From Verrucomicrobiales bacterium (GTDB taxonomy: Bacteria > Verrucomicrobiota > Verrucomicrobiia > Limisphaerales > J093): 64,000 nt of DNA. The translations under genes and the position numbers were made by a program. Within the stretch, counting starts at the first letter, position 1. The number at the start of each line of letters is the position of its first letter. The notes under the pieces are model-generated. The model was not told the DNA's origin, searched no databases, and worked only from the letters and a program-made list of their open reading frames with translations. Shown here one piece after another: positions 18,666 through 28,000 of this stretch. The stretch covers positions 186,001-250,000 of the forward strand of contig JACKPW010000009.1 of NCBI GenBank assembly GCA_024233215.1, read 5' to 3'.

Positions 18666-21600
18666 ATGCAGAATCCTCCGCAAACGCAGGATTGGTTGAG
18701 GTTGCCGCGGGCCTTGGCGTGCAGCGCGGCGATGGATGAGGCCCCCTTCCCGCTCCTCTGGGTGGGGGAAGCCGGGGGGATCGGCTACGCCAACCGGCGC
18801 GCGGAAGAGACCTTCGCGAAGGGAGGGCAACCGCTGGTGGCACGGGCCATTGCAGATCTGGACCCCGAACTTGAATCCGCGGCGTGGCGGGAACAGATCT
18901 GGGGGCCGGTCATGGCGCGCGACCGGTTGGAGAATCTGAAGCGGCGCTGGCGATCCAGCACCGGCGAGTGGTTGCCGGTTCAACTCGACGCGGTGGCGAT
19001 GCGCGTTTCCGGGCACGAATTCGTCGCGTTGTACGCGCGACTGAACCCGGAGGAATCCCCCGCTCCCCGGTTGTCGTCGGAGGCGGGGGCACTGGATACC
19101 TCGATACTGGAGCAACTCCCCATGGGGGTGGCGCTGTTGTCGGGCGACGGGTCGATTGGTTTTGTGAACCGTGCGTTCTGTCGCCTGGCGGGTTTGAGCC
19201 GGAGCTTCATCCTGACCCGCACCCTGCCGGAAGTGCTTCCTCCGGCCGAGGAGGATGCGGGGTTCTGGAGCTCCCTGGGGAAGGAACCGGTCTGCCAGCG
19301 GGAGTTCACCTCGCGGCCGCCTTCCGGAAGACGCACCCACCTGGCGGTGACCATTCTGGCATACCCCGGCCACGAGCGGGTGGCCGACCTCGTGCTGCTG
19401 GAGGATGTGGACGACCGGCATCGCCTCAAGGAAACCCTGCGGGCGAATGAGGTGAGTTTCGATCAACTCGCCGCGAACGTGCCCGGGATGCTTTACCGGT
19501 TCGTGCTGACGCCGGACGGGCGCACCTACTTCCCGTATGTCAGCGCGGGATGCCGGGACATCTGGGGGGTGGATCCGGAGAGCGTGAAGCAGGATTCGGG
19601 CCCGATTGTGAATCTTATCCATCCCGACGACGTTCCGGGGTTCCAGCAAAGCGTGCTTCACTCGGCAGGCACCCTGGGGCGTTGGGAGTATGAGGGGCGG
19701 TTGACCACGCCGCAGGGGGAGTCCCGTTGGTGGCACGCGGCCTCGACCCCGGAACTGCAGGCGGATGGCAGCATTGTCTGGCAGGGGTTGCTCATGGACG
19801 TGACCCGGCAGAAGGCCATCGAGCAGGAGTTGCAGGTGGCCAAGGAGAAGGCGGAAAGCGCCGCCCGTGCCAAGGCGGACTTCCTCGCCAACATGAGCCA
19901 TGAGATCCGGACCCCGATGAACGGGGTGATCGGCATGACCGAGTTGTTGAAGAGCACCACGCTCAACGACAAGCAACGGCACTATGTGGACACGATCCGC
20001 TCTTCGTCGGAGGTCCTGCTGACGATCATCAACGACGTCCTGGACATTTCCAAGATGGAGGCCGGCCGGTTGGAACTGCACCCGGCGCCTTTCGACCTTC
20101 GGCACACCATTGAGGACGTCTGTGCGTTGCTGGCCTCGCGGGCTTTCGAGAAGGGACTGGAGGTCATTCTGGCCCATGAACCCTCGGTGCCGGCCCGGGT
20201 GGTGGCGGACGCGGTGCGGCTTCGCCAGGTGCTGGCCAACCTGATCGGGAACGCCGTCAAGTTCACCGCGAGCGGGCACGTGCTCATCAAGGTCCGGAGG
20301 ATCTCCGGAGGCCCGGCGGAGGCCCGGATTCAGTTCAGTGTCTCCGACACCGGCATCGGGATCAGCGAGGAGGCGCGACGGAGGTTGTTCCAGAAATTCG
20401 AGCAGGCCGACAGTTCCACCTCCCGGAAGTTTGGCGGCACCGGACTGGGCCTGGCGATCAGCCAGCAACTGATCCGCTTGATGGGCGGGGAGATCGCCGT
20501 GGACAGCACGGTGGGACAGGGGTCCACGTTTCACTTTGCCCTGGACCTGAAGGTGGCCCCGACGCACGAGGATCTGGGAGCGGACAACTCCCTGCTGGAG
20601 GGATTGCCGGTGCTGATCGTGGATGATCATCCGGTCAACCTGCAGATGCTGGATGAGGTGCTTCGTGGCTGGGGCATGGTCACGAGCACCGCCGCCTCCG
20701 GGGAGGCGGCGCTGAGGGTCCTGCGAGAGGCGCTCGGCACCGGCAATCCCCACCGGTTGGTGTTGCTCGACTACCAGATGCCGGGCATGGACGGCCTGGA
20801 TCTTGCCCGGGCGATCCGTGCCGAACCGGAGGCCGGAGGTTGCCGGTTGGTGATGATCAGCTCGAGTTCCTTCGGGGATGACCTGCAGCGGCAGCTTTCC
20901 GAGAACGGGGTCGGCGTGTGTCTGCTCAAACCGGTGCGCCAGTTCGAACTGAAGCAGGCGATCATTGACAGTGTCTGCATGGCCCGTGCAGGCGGTGAGG
21001 AGACCCCGGGATCGTCCGTCGAGCCATCGGACGTCAGTCTCGTGCTCGAGGCCCTGGTGGGAAAACGAATCCTGCTGGCCGAGGACAACGAGGTCAATCG
21101 GGAGGTCGCCGTCGACATGCTGCAGTCCCTGGGTTGCGCGGTGGACCATGCCGCCAATGGCCGGGTGGCCGTCGAGTTGGCAGCCCGCGGCGACTACGAC
21201 CTGATCTACATGGACTGTGAGATGCCGGAGATGGATGGTTTCGAGGCCAGCCGTGCCATCCGTGGCCTGGAATTGTCCCGGCAGCCGGCCATTGTGGCAA
21301 TGACGGCTTATGCCATGCAGGGTGACCGGGAGCGATGCCTTGCTGCGGGCATGGACGACCATCTCACCAAGCCGGTCACTTTTGCCAGCCTGCGGGAGAA
21401 GACTCTCGGACATGTCGCCGCGTCCCGGAGCGGCGCAGGCTCCCCCGACTGTGGTCCCGCCGGGGCGGGGGGCGAGCAGATGCCGGCGTTCGACAAAGCG
21501 GCTGCCCTGGCGGTGACCGGGGGACAGGAAGCCACGTTGCGCAAGGCGCTGGCGATCTGGTGGCGCAAGCAGGAGGAATGGCTGGCGGATCTGGAGCGAT

Positions 21601-21851
21601 GCCTTCCGGAGCCAGGAGGGGAACGCTTCCGCCGGATTGCCCACACTCTCCGGGGAGCTGCCGGCAATGTCGGTGCCCGGCGAGCCCAAGCCCTGGCCGA
21701 GAAGATTGAAACCGCCCCCGCGTCCGGGTCGGGGGAGAACCTTGCCACGGTCCTTCGGGAATTGCGGCAGGCCGTGGCCGATCATCGTGCTGCGGTCAAG
21801 GCCGCCGGTTTGTCGCCGGTCGAGGAGACCCAGCCCACACTCCGCCCATGA
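18666..21851 (+). CDS. Hybrid histidine kinase: three PAS, HisKA/HATPase, two receivers, HPt
   Basis: This 1061-aa protein has no predicted membrane segments. PAS-like domains sit at about residues 20-125, 145-260 and 265-390, the last of PAS_3 type. HisKA follows with NMSHEIRTPMNGVIG (phospho-His412), then HATPase with NLIGNAVKFT, DTGIGI and GGTGLGLAIS. Receiver 1 has VDDHPVN and LLDYQMPGMDG (Asp702). Receiver 2 has AEDNEVNRE and YMDCEMPEMDG (Asp850). The C-terminal HPt has IAHTLRGAAGNVGA (His993). All phosphorelay residues are intact. The stop overlaps the cyclase start by ATGA, so the HPt may pass phosphate to the receiver of that protein. Soluble PAS sensing implies an internal signal such as redox state, heme or oxygen. 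Confidence 0.93.
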   Translation: MQNPPQTQDWLRLPRALACSAAMDEAPFPLLWVGEAGGIGYANRRAEETFAKGGQPLVARAIADLDPELESAAWREQIWGPVMARDRLENLKRRWRSSTGEWLPVQLDAVAMRVSGHEFVALYARLNPEESPAPRLSSEAGALDTSILEQLPMGVALLSGDGSIGFVNRAFCRLAGLSRSFILTRTLPEVLPPAEEDAGFWSSLGKEPVCQREFTSRPPSGRRTHLAVTILAYPGHERVADLVLLEDVDDRHRLKETLRANEVSFDQLAANVPGMLYRFVLTPDGRTYFPYVSAGCRDIWGVDPESVKQDSGPIVNLIHPDDVPGFQQSVLHSAGTLGRWEYEGRLTTPQGESRWWHAASTPELQADGSIVWQGLLMDVTRQKAIEQELQVAKEKAESAARAKADFLANMSHEIRTPMNGVIGMTELLKSTTLNDKQRHYVDTIRSSSEVLLTIINDVLDISKMEAGRLELHPAPFDLRHTIEDVCALLASRAFEKGLEVILAHEPSVPARVVADAVRLRQVLANLIGNAVKFTASGHVLIKVRRISGGPAEARIQFSVSDTGIGISEEARRRLFQKFEQADSSTSRKFGGTGLGLAISQQLIRLMGGEIAVDSTVGQGSTFHFALDLKVAPTHEDLGADNSLLEGLPVLIVDDHPVNLQMLDEVLRGWGMVTSTAASGEAALRVLREALGTGNPHRLVLLDYQMPGMDGLDLARAIRAEPEAGGCRLVMISSSSFGDDLQRQLSENGVGVCLLKPVRQFELKQAIIDSVCMARAGGEETPGSSVEPSDVSLVLEALVGKRILLAEDNEVNREVAVDMLQSLGCAVDHAANGRVAVELAARGDYDLIYMDCEMPEMDGFEASRAIRGLELSRQPAIVAMTAYAMQGDRERCLAAGMDDHLTKPVTFASLREKTLGHVAASRSGAGSPDCGPAGAGGEQMPAFDKAAALAVTGGQEATLRKALAIWWRKQEEWLADLERCLPEPGGERFRRIAHTLRGAAGNVGARRAQALAEKIETAPASGSGENLATVLRELRQAVADHRAAVKAAGLSPVEETQPTLRP

Positions 21852-22951
21852 GCTCGAAAAGCAGTCGTAACGCCGCAGACCGGCCTCGGAAGATCCTCAT
21901 CGTCGAGGACGATCCGGTGAGCCAGACCGTCCTCAAGGGCGCCGTTGAGGATGTGGGACGGGATGCGGTGTGCGTGGGGAGCGGGGAGGAGGCGTGGTCG
22001 CTGCTGCTTGCCGACCCCCACTTCGACATCGCGTTCATCGACTGGATCATGCCGGGAATGAGCGGTCCTCAGCTTTGTGCCAGGATCCGGCAGCATCTGA
22101 CCGACCGCTACGTCTACACCATCATGGTCACCAGCAAGACCGGCAAGCAGGACCTGATGCGTGGTCTGGAGTCCGGGGCCGACGATTTCGTGTCCAAACC
22201 GGTCCACTCGGGCGAACTCATCAGCCGTCTGCATGCGGGCGAACGGGTGGTCGACTGCGAGCGCCGCCTCCGCGAGGAACGGGAACGCTCCGATCGACTC
22301 CTCCGCAGCATCCTCCCGGAACCCATCGCCTTCCGCTTGAAGTCAGGTGAGAAACACATCTCCGACTTTCACCGCGATTGCAGCGTCCTCTTCCTGGACA
22401 TTGTCGGCTTTACGGAATGGTGCATGCGCATGGATGCGCGGAGCATGATCACACAGTTGGCGTCCTTCTTCGCGATCTTCGACGAGGAGATTCGCCGGCA
22501 CGAGGTGGAGAAGATCAAAAGCATCGGGGATGCCTACCTCGTGGCGGCCGGCATCCCGCGTCCCGATCCCCGCCATGCGACGAAGATGGTTGCGCTGGCA
22601 GACTCCATTCGGTCGCGCATGAGCGAGCTCAACCGCTCACGACTTCACCCCTGGTCCGTCCGCATGGGGGTGGCCTCGGGCGCGCTGATCGCGGGAGTGA
22701 TCGGGGTTGAGCGGGTGGTGTACGACGTCTGGGGCCATACGGTGAACCTGGCCAGCCGGTTGGAATCGATGGCTCCGAGGGACGAGGTGCTGGTCAGCGA
22801 GGCGACGTGGGAGTTGACGCGGGACGAGTTCAGATACGAGGAGTTTGGTCGGAAGACCCCCAAGGGCTGCGCGCCGGAACGAATCTGGCGACTGGTGGGC
22901 ACGGAGCAGGTGCAGAAGGGTGAACTCCCGAAAGGGAGCCGCGTCGAGTAG
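21848..22951 (+). CDS. Receiver-class III adenylyl cyclase fusion
   Basis: This 367-aa protein has an N-terminal receiver (VEDDPVSQTV, FIDWIMPGMSG with Asp65, and the conserved Lys in SKPVH). A coiled-coil-like linker (CERRLREERERSDRLL) leads to a class III nucleotidyl cyclase domain. Metal aspartates are Asp184 (FLDIVGFT) and Asp228 (SIGDAY). Purine-binding residues are Lys224 and Asp293 (YDVWGHT), the adenine-specific pair, with Asn300 and Arg304 (NLASRLE) for transition-state contacts. The residue pattern predicts an active adenylyl rather than guanylyl cyclase. It is co-translated with the hybrid kinase (ATGA overlap), so phosphorylation probably tunes cAMP production. Confidence 0.92.
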   Translation: MSSKSSRNAADRPRKILIVEDDPVSQTVLKGAVEDVGRDAVCVGSGEEAWSLLLADPHFDIAFIDWIMPGMSGPQLCARIRQHLTDRYVYTIMVTSKTGKQDLMRGLESGADDFVSKPVHSGELISRLHAGERVVDCERRLREERERSDRLLRSILPEPIAFRLKSGEKHISDFHRDCSVLFLDIVGFTEWCMRMDARSMITQLASFFAIFDEEIRRHEVEKIKSIGDAYLVAAGIPRPDPRHATKMVALADSIRSRMSELNRSRLHPWSVRMGVASGALIAGVIGVERVVYDVWGHTVNLASRLESMAPRDEVLVSEATWELTRDEFRYEEFGRKTPKGCAPERIWRLVGTEQVQKGELPKGSRVE

Positions 22952-23043
22952 GCGGCATCGCGTCGGGGTTCCCTTGAATTCCGCCCCGGCTCCCGTGGCC
23001 TGGGAAGCGATGATCCGGCTCAATGCGCCCGGGTATCCGGAGG

Positions 23044-23220
23044 TTCCCGGACAGCTTCGAGCTTGGTTCGACAGCGGTCGATCCCACTGGGCGGAAGGTC
23101 TACTACATACAGGACCAGGCGTTGGTTCAAAGCGCCGATCACGACGGCACGAACGTGACAGCGGAGATCGATGTGGCGCAACCGCAAGGCTTCCTTCGCC
23201 TGCGACAGGCCGATCCCTGA
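23044..23220 (+). pseudogene. Remnant of a YWTD-type beta-propeller protein C-terminus
   Basis: The reading frame encodes AVDPTGRKVYYIQDQALVQS followed by ADHDGTNV, the pattern of an LDL-receptor YWTD blade (AVDPxxxKVYWTD...ADxDGTNV). It then ends in GFLRLRQADP and a TGA. There is no credible start, signal or upstream blade in frame, so this is probably a leftover of a larger exported gene. It lies in the 318-base gap between the cyclase and the sulfatase. Confidence 0.45.
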
Positions 23221-23270
23221 GACCGCGGTGCGGGCTTGTTTGCCCGGGGGATATGGGGGTAGATGGAACG

Positions 23271-24746
23271 ATGAAAGCCGCGGTTCTGCTCATGGGGGTT
23301 TGGATGCTCCCGCTCGCGTTGGTTCCGGTCCTGGGAGGGACGCCGGAACGGGAACTGCCCAACATCCTGCTGATTCTGGCGGATGACATGGGCTACGGCG
23401 ACCCGGGCTGCTACAACCCGGATTCCCGGATTCCGACACCGAATCTCGACCGTCTGGCGGCCGAGGGAATGCGGTTCACCGATGCCCACGCCGCCGGGCC
23501 CTTGTGTCACCCCTCCCGCTACGGGTTGATGACGGGGCGATACCCGTTTCGGACCGACGTGAGTCGCTGGCCGCGGGAACCGTTGATCGAACCGGGGCGG
23601 ACCACGATTGCCTCGCTGCTTCGAGCCCACGGTTACCGTACGGCGATGGTGGGGAAGTGGCATCTCGGCTTCGAGGAACGCGGTTATGATCGCGTTCTCC
23701 GAGGGGGACCGGTTGACCGCGGTTTTGAGAGCTACCTGGGGTTCCGGGCCTCCACCGACATTCCTCCGTATTTCTACATCCGGAACGACCGGGCGGTGGC
23801 GCCGCCGACCGCGCGCATTGAGGCCGGTCGCTCGGAGGGCTGGTCGCCCATTCAAGGGGCCTTCTGGCGCGAGGGGGGAATTGCGCCGGGGTTGGAGCTA
23901 AGCGGGGTGCTGCCGCGTTTCACTGACGAGGCGGTGGCCATTCTGGAGGATCACGGGCGTCGGCCGAAGCAGCGTCCCCTTCTGCTCTACCTGGCCTACA
24001 CGGCGCCGCATACGCCGTGGTTGCCGTCATCGCGCTTCGAGGGTGCCAGTGGCGCGGGGTTGTATGGCGACTTCACCGCGATGGTGGATGCGGAGATCGG
24101 CCGGGTATTGGCCGCCCTGCGGGATGCGGGCATGCGCGACAACACGCTGGTGATCTTCACGTCCGACAACGGCCCGGTGTGGTATCCGGCCGACGTGAAG
24201 CGGTTGGGGCACGATTCGGCGGGCGGGTTGCGGGGGATGAAGGCGGACGTCTGGGAGGCGGGACATCGGATGCCCTTCATTGTGCGTTGGCCGGGCCGGG
24301 TGGCGGCGGGCGGGATCTCCCGTCAGACGATCTGTTTCACGGACCTGCTGGCGACGTTTGCCGAGCTTTGCGGGGCACCCCTGTCCGAGGCGGAGGGGCC
24401 GGACAGCTTCAGCTTTCTCCCGGTGTTGACCGGGGAGCAACCGGAGGACCAGCCGGTGCGCGGGCCGGTGGTGATGCGGGCAGGGAGCACGGACGCGATG
24501 TTGATCCGGTCGGGGCCGTGGAAGTTGATCAACCGTCCGGGTTCCGGGGGCTTTTCGGAGCCTCGCCGGGGGCGGGCGGGTTCCGGCGAGCCGGCCGGCC
24601 AGCTCTACAACTTGGTGGAGGACCTGGCCGAAACCCGAAACCTCTACGAGCAACGCCCGGAAACCGTTGCCCGGCTCCAGGCGGAACTGGACCGGATTGT
24701 GGCCGCGAGCGGGAGCCGGCCCGACTTCGGGGTCGGGAAGCCGTGA
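23271..24746 (+). CDS. Sulfatase (CxPSR, type I), exported
   Basis: This 491-aa protein has a signal peptide (MKAAVLLMGVWMLPLALVPV) and a type I sulfatase fold: NILLILADDMGYGD (metal Asp pair), CHPSR with Cys79 as the formylglycine site, GRYPFR, MVGKWHLGF, and FTSDNGP with DN metal ligands. The closing KLYNLxEDxxE-like region reads QLYNLVEDLAETRNLY. The substrate is a sulfate ester, probably of a polysaccharide; the specificity subfamily is not assigned. The ATG at 23271 was chosen over 23253 because it begins directly with the signal peptide. The only SUMF1-domain gene in the window (2442-3311) lacks the FGE cysteine pair, so the maturase must lie elsewhere. Confidence 0.92.
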   Translation: MKAAVLLMGVWMLPLALVPVLGGTPERELPNILLILADDMGYGDPGCYNPDSRIPTPNLDRLAAEGMRFTDAHAAGPLCHPSRYGLMTGRYPFRTDVSRWPREPLIEPGRTTIASLLRAHGYRTAMVGKWHLGFEERGYDRVLRGGPVDRGFESYLGFRASTDIPPYFYIRNDRAVAPPTARIEAGRSEGWSPIQGAFWREGGIAPGLELSGVLPRFTDEAVAILEDHGRRPKQRPLLLYLAYTAPHTPWLPSSRFEGASGAGLYGDFTAMVDAEIGRVLAALRDAGMRDNTLVIFTSDNGPVWYPADVKRLGHDSAGGLRGMKADVWEAGHRMPFIVRWPGRVAAGGISRQTICFTDLLATFAELCGAPLSEAEGPDSFSFLPVLTGEQPEDQPVRGPVVMRAGSTDAMLIRSGPWKLINRPGSGGFSEPRRGRAGSGEPAGQLYNLVEDLAETRNLYEQRPETVARLQAELDRIVAASGSRPDFGVGKP

Positions 24747-24825
24747 CAATCCGGGATGCCCGCCAAACACGAAAAGCGCCAGAGGAACCGCATCGGGAAA
24801 TGACCATGAACCGAGCGACGCCAAT

Positions 24826-24886
24826 GGAGGGCCGAGTGACACGAGGCCCTGACTTGATTCCAGGGACTCGCGGAGCTCGTCCCTCC
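24826..24886. repeat. Multi-stem palindromic extragenic element
   Basis: Outer arms GGAGGG (24826-24831) and CCCTCC (24881-24886) enclose CCCT/AGGG and GGGAC/GTCCC stems. The folded form would be a small cruciform about 80 bases after the sulfatase stop and 145 before the CotH-gene stop. It looks like an interspersed REP-type or bidirectional terminator element. The remainder of 24747-25030 holds nothing recognised. Confidence 0.4.
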
Positions 24887-25030
24887 AACGAGGGTTCAGG
24901 GTCCCCTTGCCTGCACCTTCGCGGAAGGAGGCTCCCCATGATCCTCCGGTGGTGTGCTGACCGATCGGGGCGCTCTTTCCCGGGCAAAGCCGCCCTTGGG
25001 TGCCCGGCTCGTACGTGTGGCCCCGTCTCT

Positions 25031-28000
25031 CTATGGCTGGGTTGCCCGGAGTCGCAGGAACAGCCGGGGTGCCCCGTCCAACGGCGGTTTGACCCGCCAG
25101 GTCACGAGCGCACGTCCGTCCCCCAATGGGGTCTGTGAGATCCGTTCCAGACTGGTGCCGGCGTCCTCCCAGGTGACCAGGTCGGTGGAAAAGGACACGC
25201 CCAGTTCGACGCCGGTGGTCACCAGACTGATGGGGTGAAGCAACCACAGCTCCTGCGCTTCCCCGGGCCCCGCTGGGTGAAGCTCGATTCTCGTCGGGAT
25301 GGGGGCTCCCCCCAGGTCGTTCCCCAACGCGTAATCGATCAGGTCGCGTTCCCCATTTCCGTCCGTGTCGGCCATCGGGTCGCCCTCGAAGGGCGTTGCG
25401 TCCGGGCCGCCCGGGCTGCCCCCGGTTCGCGTGCTTGTCCGCCAGTTTTCGGGAAGTGCGTGATCAGGATTGGTTTCCGGCGCCACCAGCACGAGGCTGA
25501 AGCCGTTGCCGTCGGCATCCGGCCAGGGGGCGGCGTCTGCGTAGGCGAATTCCCGGATCGTGTCATGGCCGGCATCCTCCAGTCGGAGGAGTTCCCCGCC
25601 GTTGCTGAGGGCCGTGCCGTTGGCGAAGGCGCCGGCGATTGGGAGGCCGGTTCCGTAGACCGACTCGAAGGCGGCGAGGTCCCGGACGACGAGCACCCGT
25701 ACCCCGGGGGGAAGCGAGGTGATGTCACTGCCGGTGAAGTCGAAGTCCACCCCCTGGGTGAACCGGATGCCCGCCAGATCGAGCGTCGTGGTCTCACTGA
25801 TGTTCAGCAACTCGATGAACTCCGCCTCTGCGTTGACGACGGGATGGTACATCAGTTCGCTGACGACCAGGTAACGTTGGGGGTCGGAAGGCTGGGCCTC
25901 GAAGGTGGCGGTGTTGTTCGTGTTGCCTGCGGTGTCGAGGAGCGCGACCGTCCCGCCCAAGCCGGTGAGGTGACCCTGGTAGCCGCCCTGCACGAAGAGT
26001 CCTTCACCGCCCCGGGGGGAGACGGCACGGGCACGAAACGCCGCCGCGCTGGGGCAGACGTAAAGCCGGCCGTTGGGCGGCAACACCGTCCCGCCGAGGA
26101 AGGTGTGAGCGATGGCGCCGGCCAGTTGCCAGTCCGAGATGTCCACGGCGATCGAATGCGGGTTCCGCAGCTCGATGTATTCCTCGTCCTGGTCGCCGGA
26201 GGCCGGGCTGGACTCGATGGTGCCAAACTCGATTTCCGGTTCCCCGGTGCTTGGCGGGACGACTGTTCCGGCATGGAGTTCGGGCACGAAGAGCAGGTCG
26301 CTGCTGGACAGGCTGTCATTGAGCCCCTGGATGGCGAGGATGTTGCGGCCGGCGCGCAGGCTGAACTTCTTGTCCGTGACATCGAAGGTCATGTAAGCGT
26401 TCCGATTGGCCTCCTGGGAATGCAGGGCGGCCGAATCCCAGGACAGCGGTTCCGGGGAGTTTGCCGAGACCAGGAGCGTGCCGTTGAGGAACGCGACGAA
26501 GCCGTCATCGTATTTCATGCGCAGTTCGAGTTGGTCAATCGCGGAGGGATCCGCGAGATCGAACTCAATGCGGAGGAACACGCTGTTGTTCTGCCTCATC
26601 TGCGTGTCCACGTTCAGCCCGATGAGTGACTCGTAACCGGTCCCGCGTTCATAGCCCACCCCCGTGACCCCGGACAGCCAGCTGCTGTCATCGAACGGCT
26701 CCAGGGCGGGAACCCCGATCCATTTCCATCCGAGGCTGCTGTCCGTTGGCACCAGTGCCCGCACCCGGGCCCCGGCCACCACCAGAGGCGTGTAGTCGAC
26801 CGTCGGTCCGCCCCCCACCTGGGGCAGGGGAATCTCACCGCCGTGGTCCACGGTTTGCGTGTTGTAGAGATAGTTGCGTCGGGCGGGCAGATACTCGGTC
26901 TTCCACCGGTCGATGGCCTCCACCATGGATTCCACCGCGGGACTGGGGTTGTCGTAAGCCACCACCGTTCCTCCCTGGAGCCAGGAACCCCATTTCTCGA
27001 AGTCGCGTTGGGCGTCCGAGGGCACGATATCAGGGGGGTCGATCAGCGCCAGTTGTTCGTTGAGACGTCGTTCACAGTAAAGGTCGTTCTCGTCCGTCCC
27101 CGCCTCGGGAGGGGGCGCGAGGTAGCGGTCGCTCAGGGTGCGGATCCGACGCATGATCATGGCGCGCATGTCCGGATTTCCGAACATCTGGGCGACGAGG
27201 CGGATGGCGGTGCCGGTGACGACGTAACCGTCCGTGTAGAGCCGGTTGTCGAAATAGGTGTCCGTCGGATTCCAGAAGCGTCCGTAGGAGAGGTCCAGAT
27301 CCCACGGGAGAATGGCCCATTCCTCGCTCCGGCCCGTGTCACAGTAGATGTACCAATTCTTGCTGTGCATATCGATGTTGCGGATCACCGAGTTGGCTGC
27401 GAGGAGGTTGACGCAGCGCGGAATGTCGATGTGGTCGTAGAGATATTGTTCGAGCGTGGTGCCGGTCAGGTCGAGGCCGTTGATCAGCTCCTGGAGGTCA
27501 CTGTTGTCCTCGTCCAGGCGGGTCTTCTTCTCCACCCCTGCGTTCGCGGTGTCCCCGGCGTCCCGGTTCAGCAGGTTGGAGTAGACCTTGTAGAGGGCGC
27601 CATCCGGGTTGAGCCCCGCCCGCTCGAGGTAGACTTCGTCCGCATCCTCCACGAAATCGGCCGTGCTGAAGAAGCTGCCGTTGAGTTGGACCCGCACGGT
27701 GTACGCGAAGTGCGCCGGCACGCCGGACAGGCGCATCACCTCGTAGGCGATCACGTGTCGCACCTTGGATTTGTCCGCCCAGTTGGTGAGGAGGTCGATG
27801 TCCGCCACCCGGGGGGACTCCGGGCTCCACTGAAAGCGCTGGGGACGGTTGAAGTCGATGTTGTAGCTCTTCTTGGGGAAGCCGGCCGAGGACTGCCCGT
27901 GCAGGGTGAACAGCACGTTGTCGTAGAACTCGCCCTCGTAGTAGACCGAGCCGCGCGCGCCGGTCGAGGTTCCCGCCCCCCCCAGGCTGGTGGTGAACCA

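Noticed and set aside
18270..21785. Minus-strand 1171-codon open frame
   Set aside because: It is antisense to the hybrid kinase, whose motifs are all intact; composition is Arg/Pro/Gly-rich as expected for a shadow.
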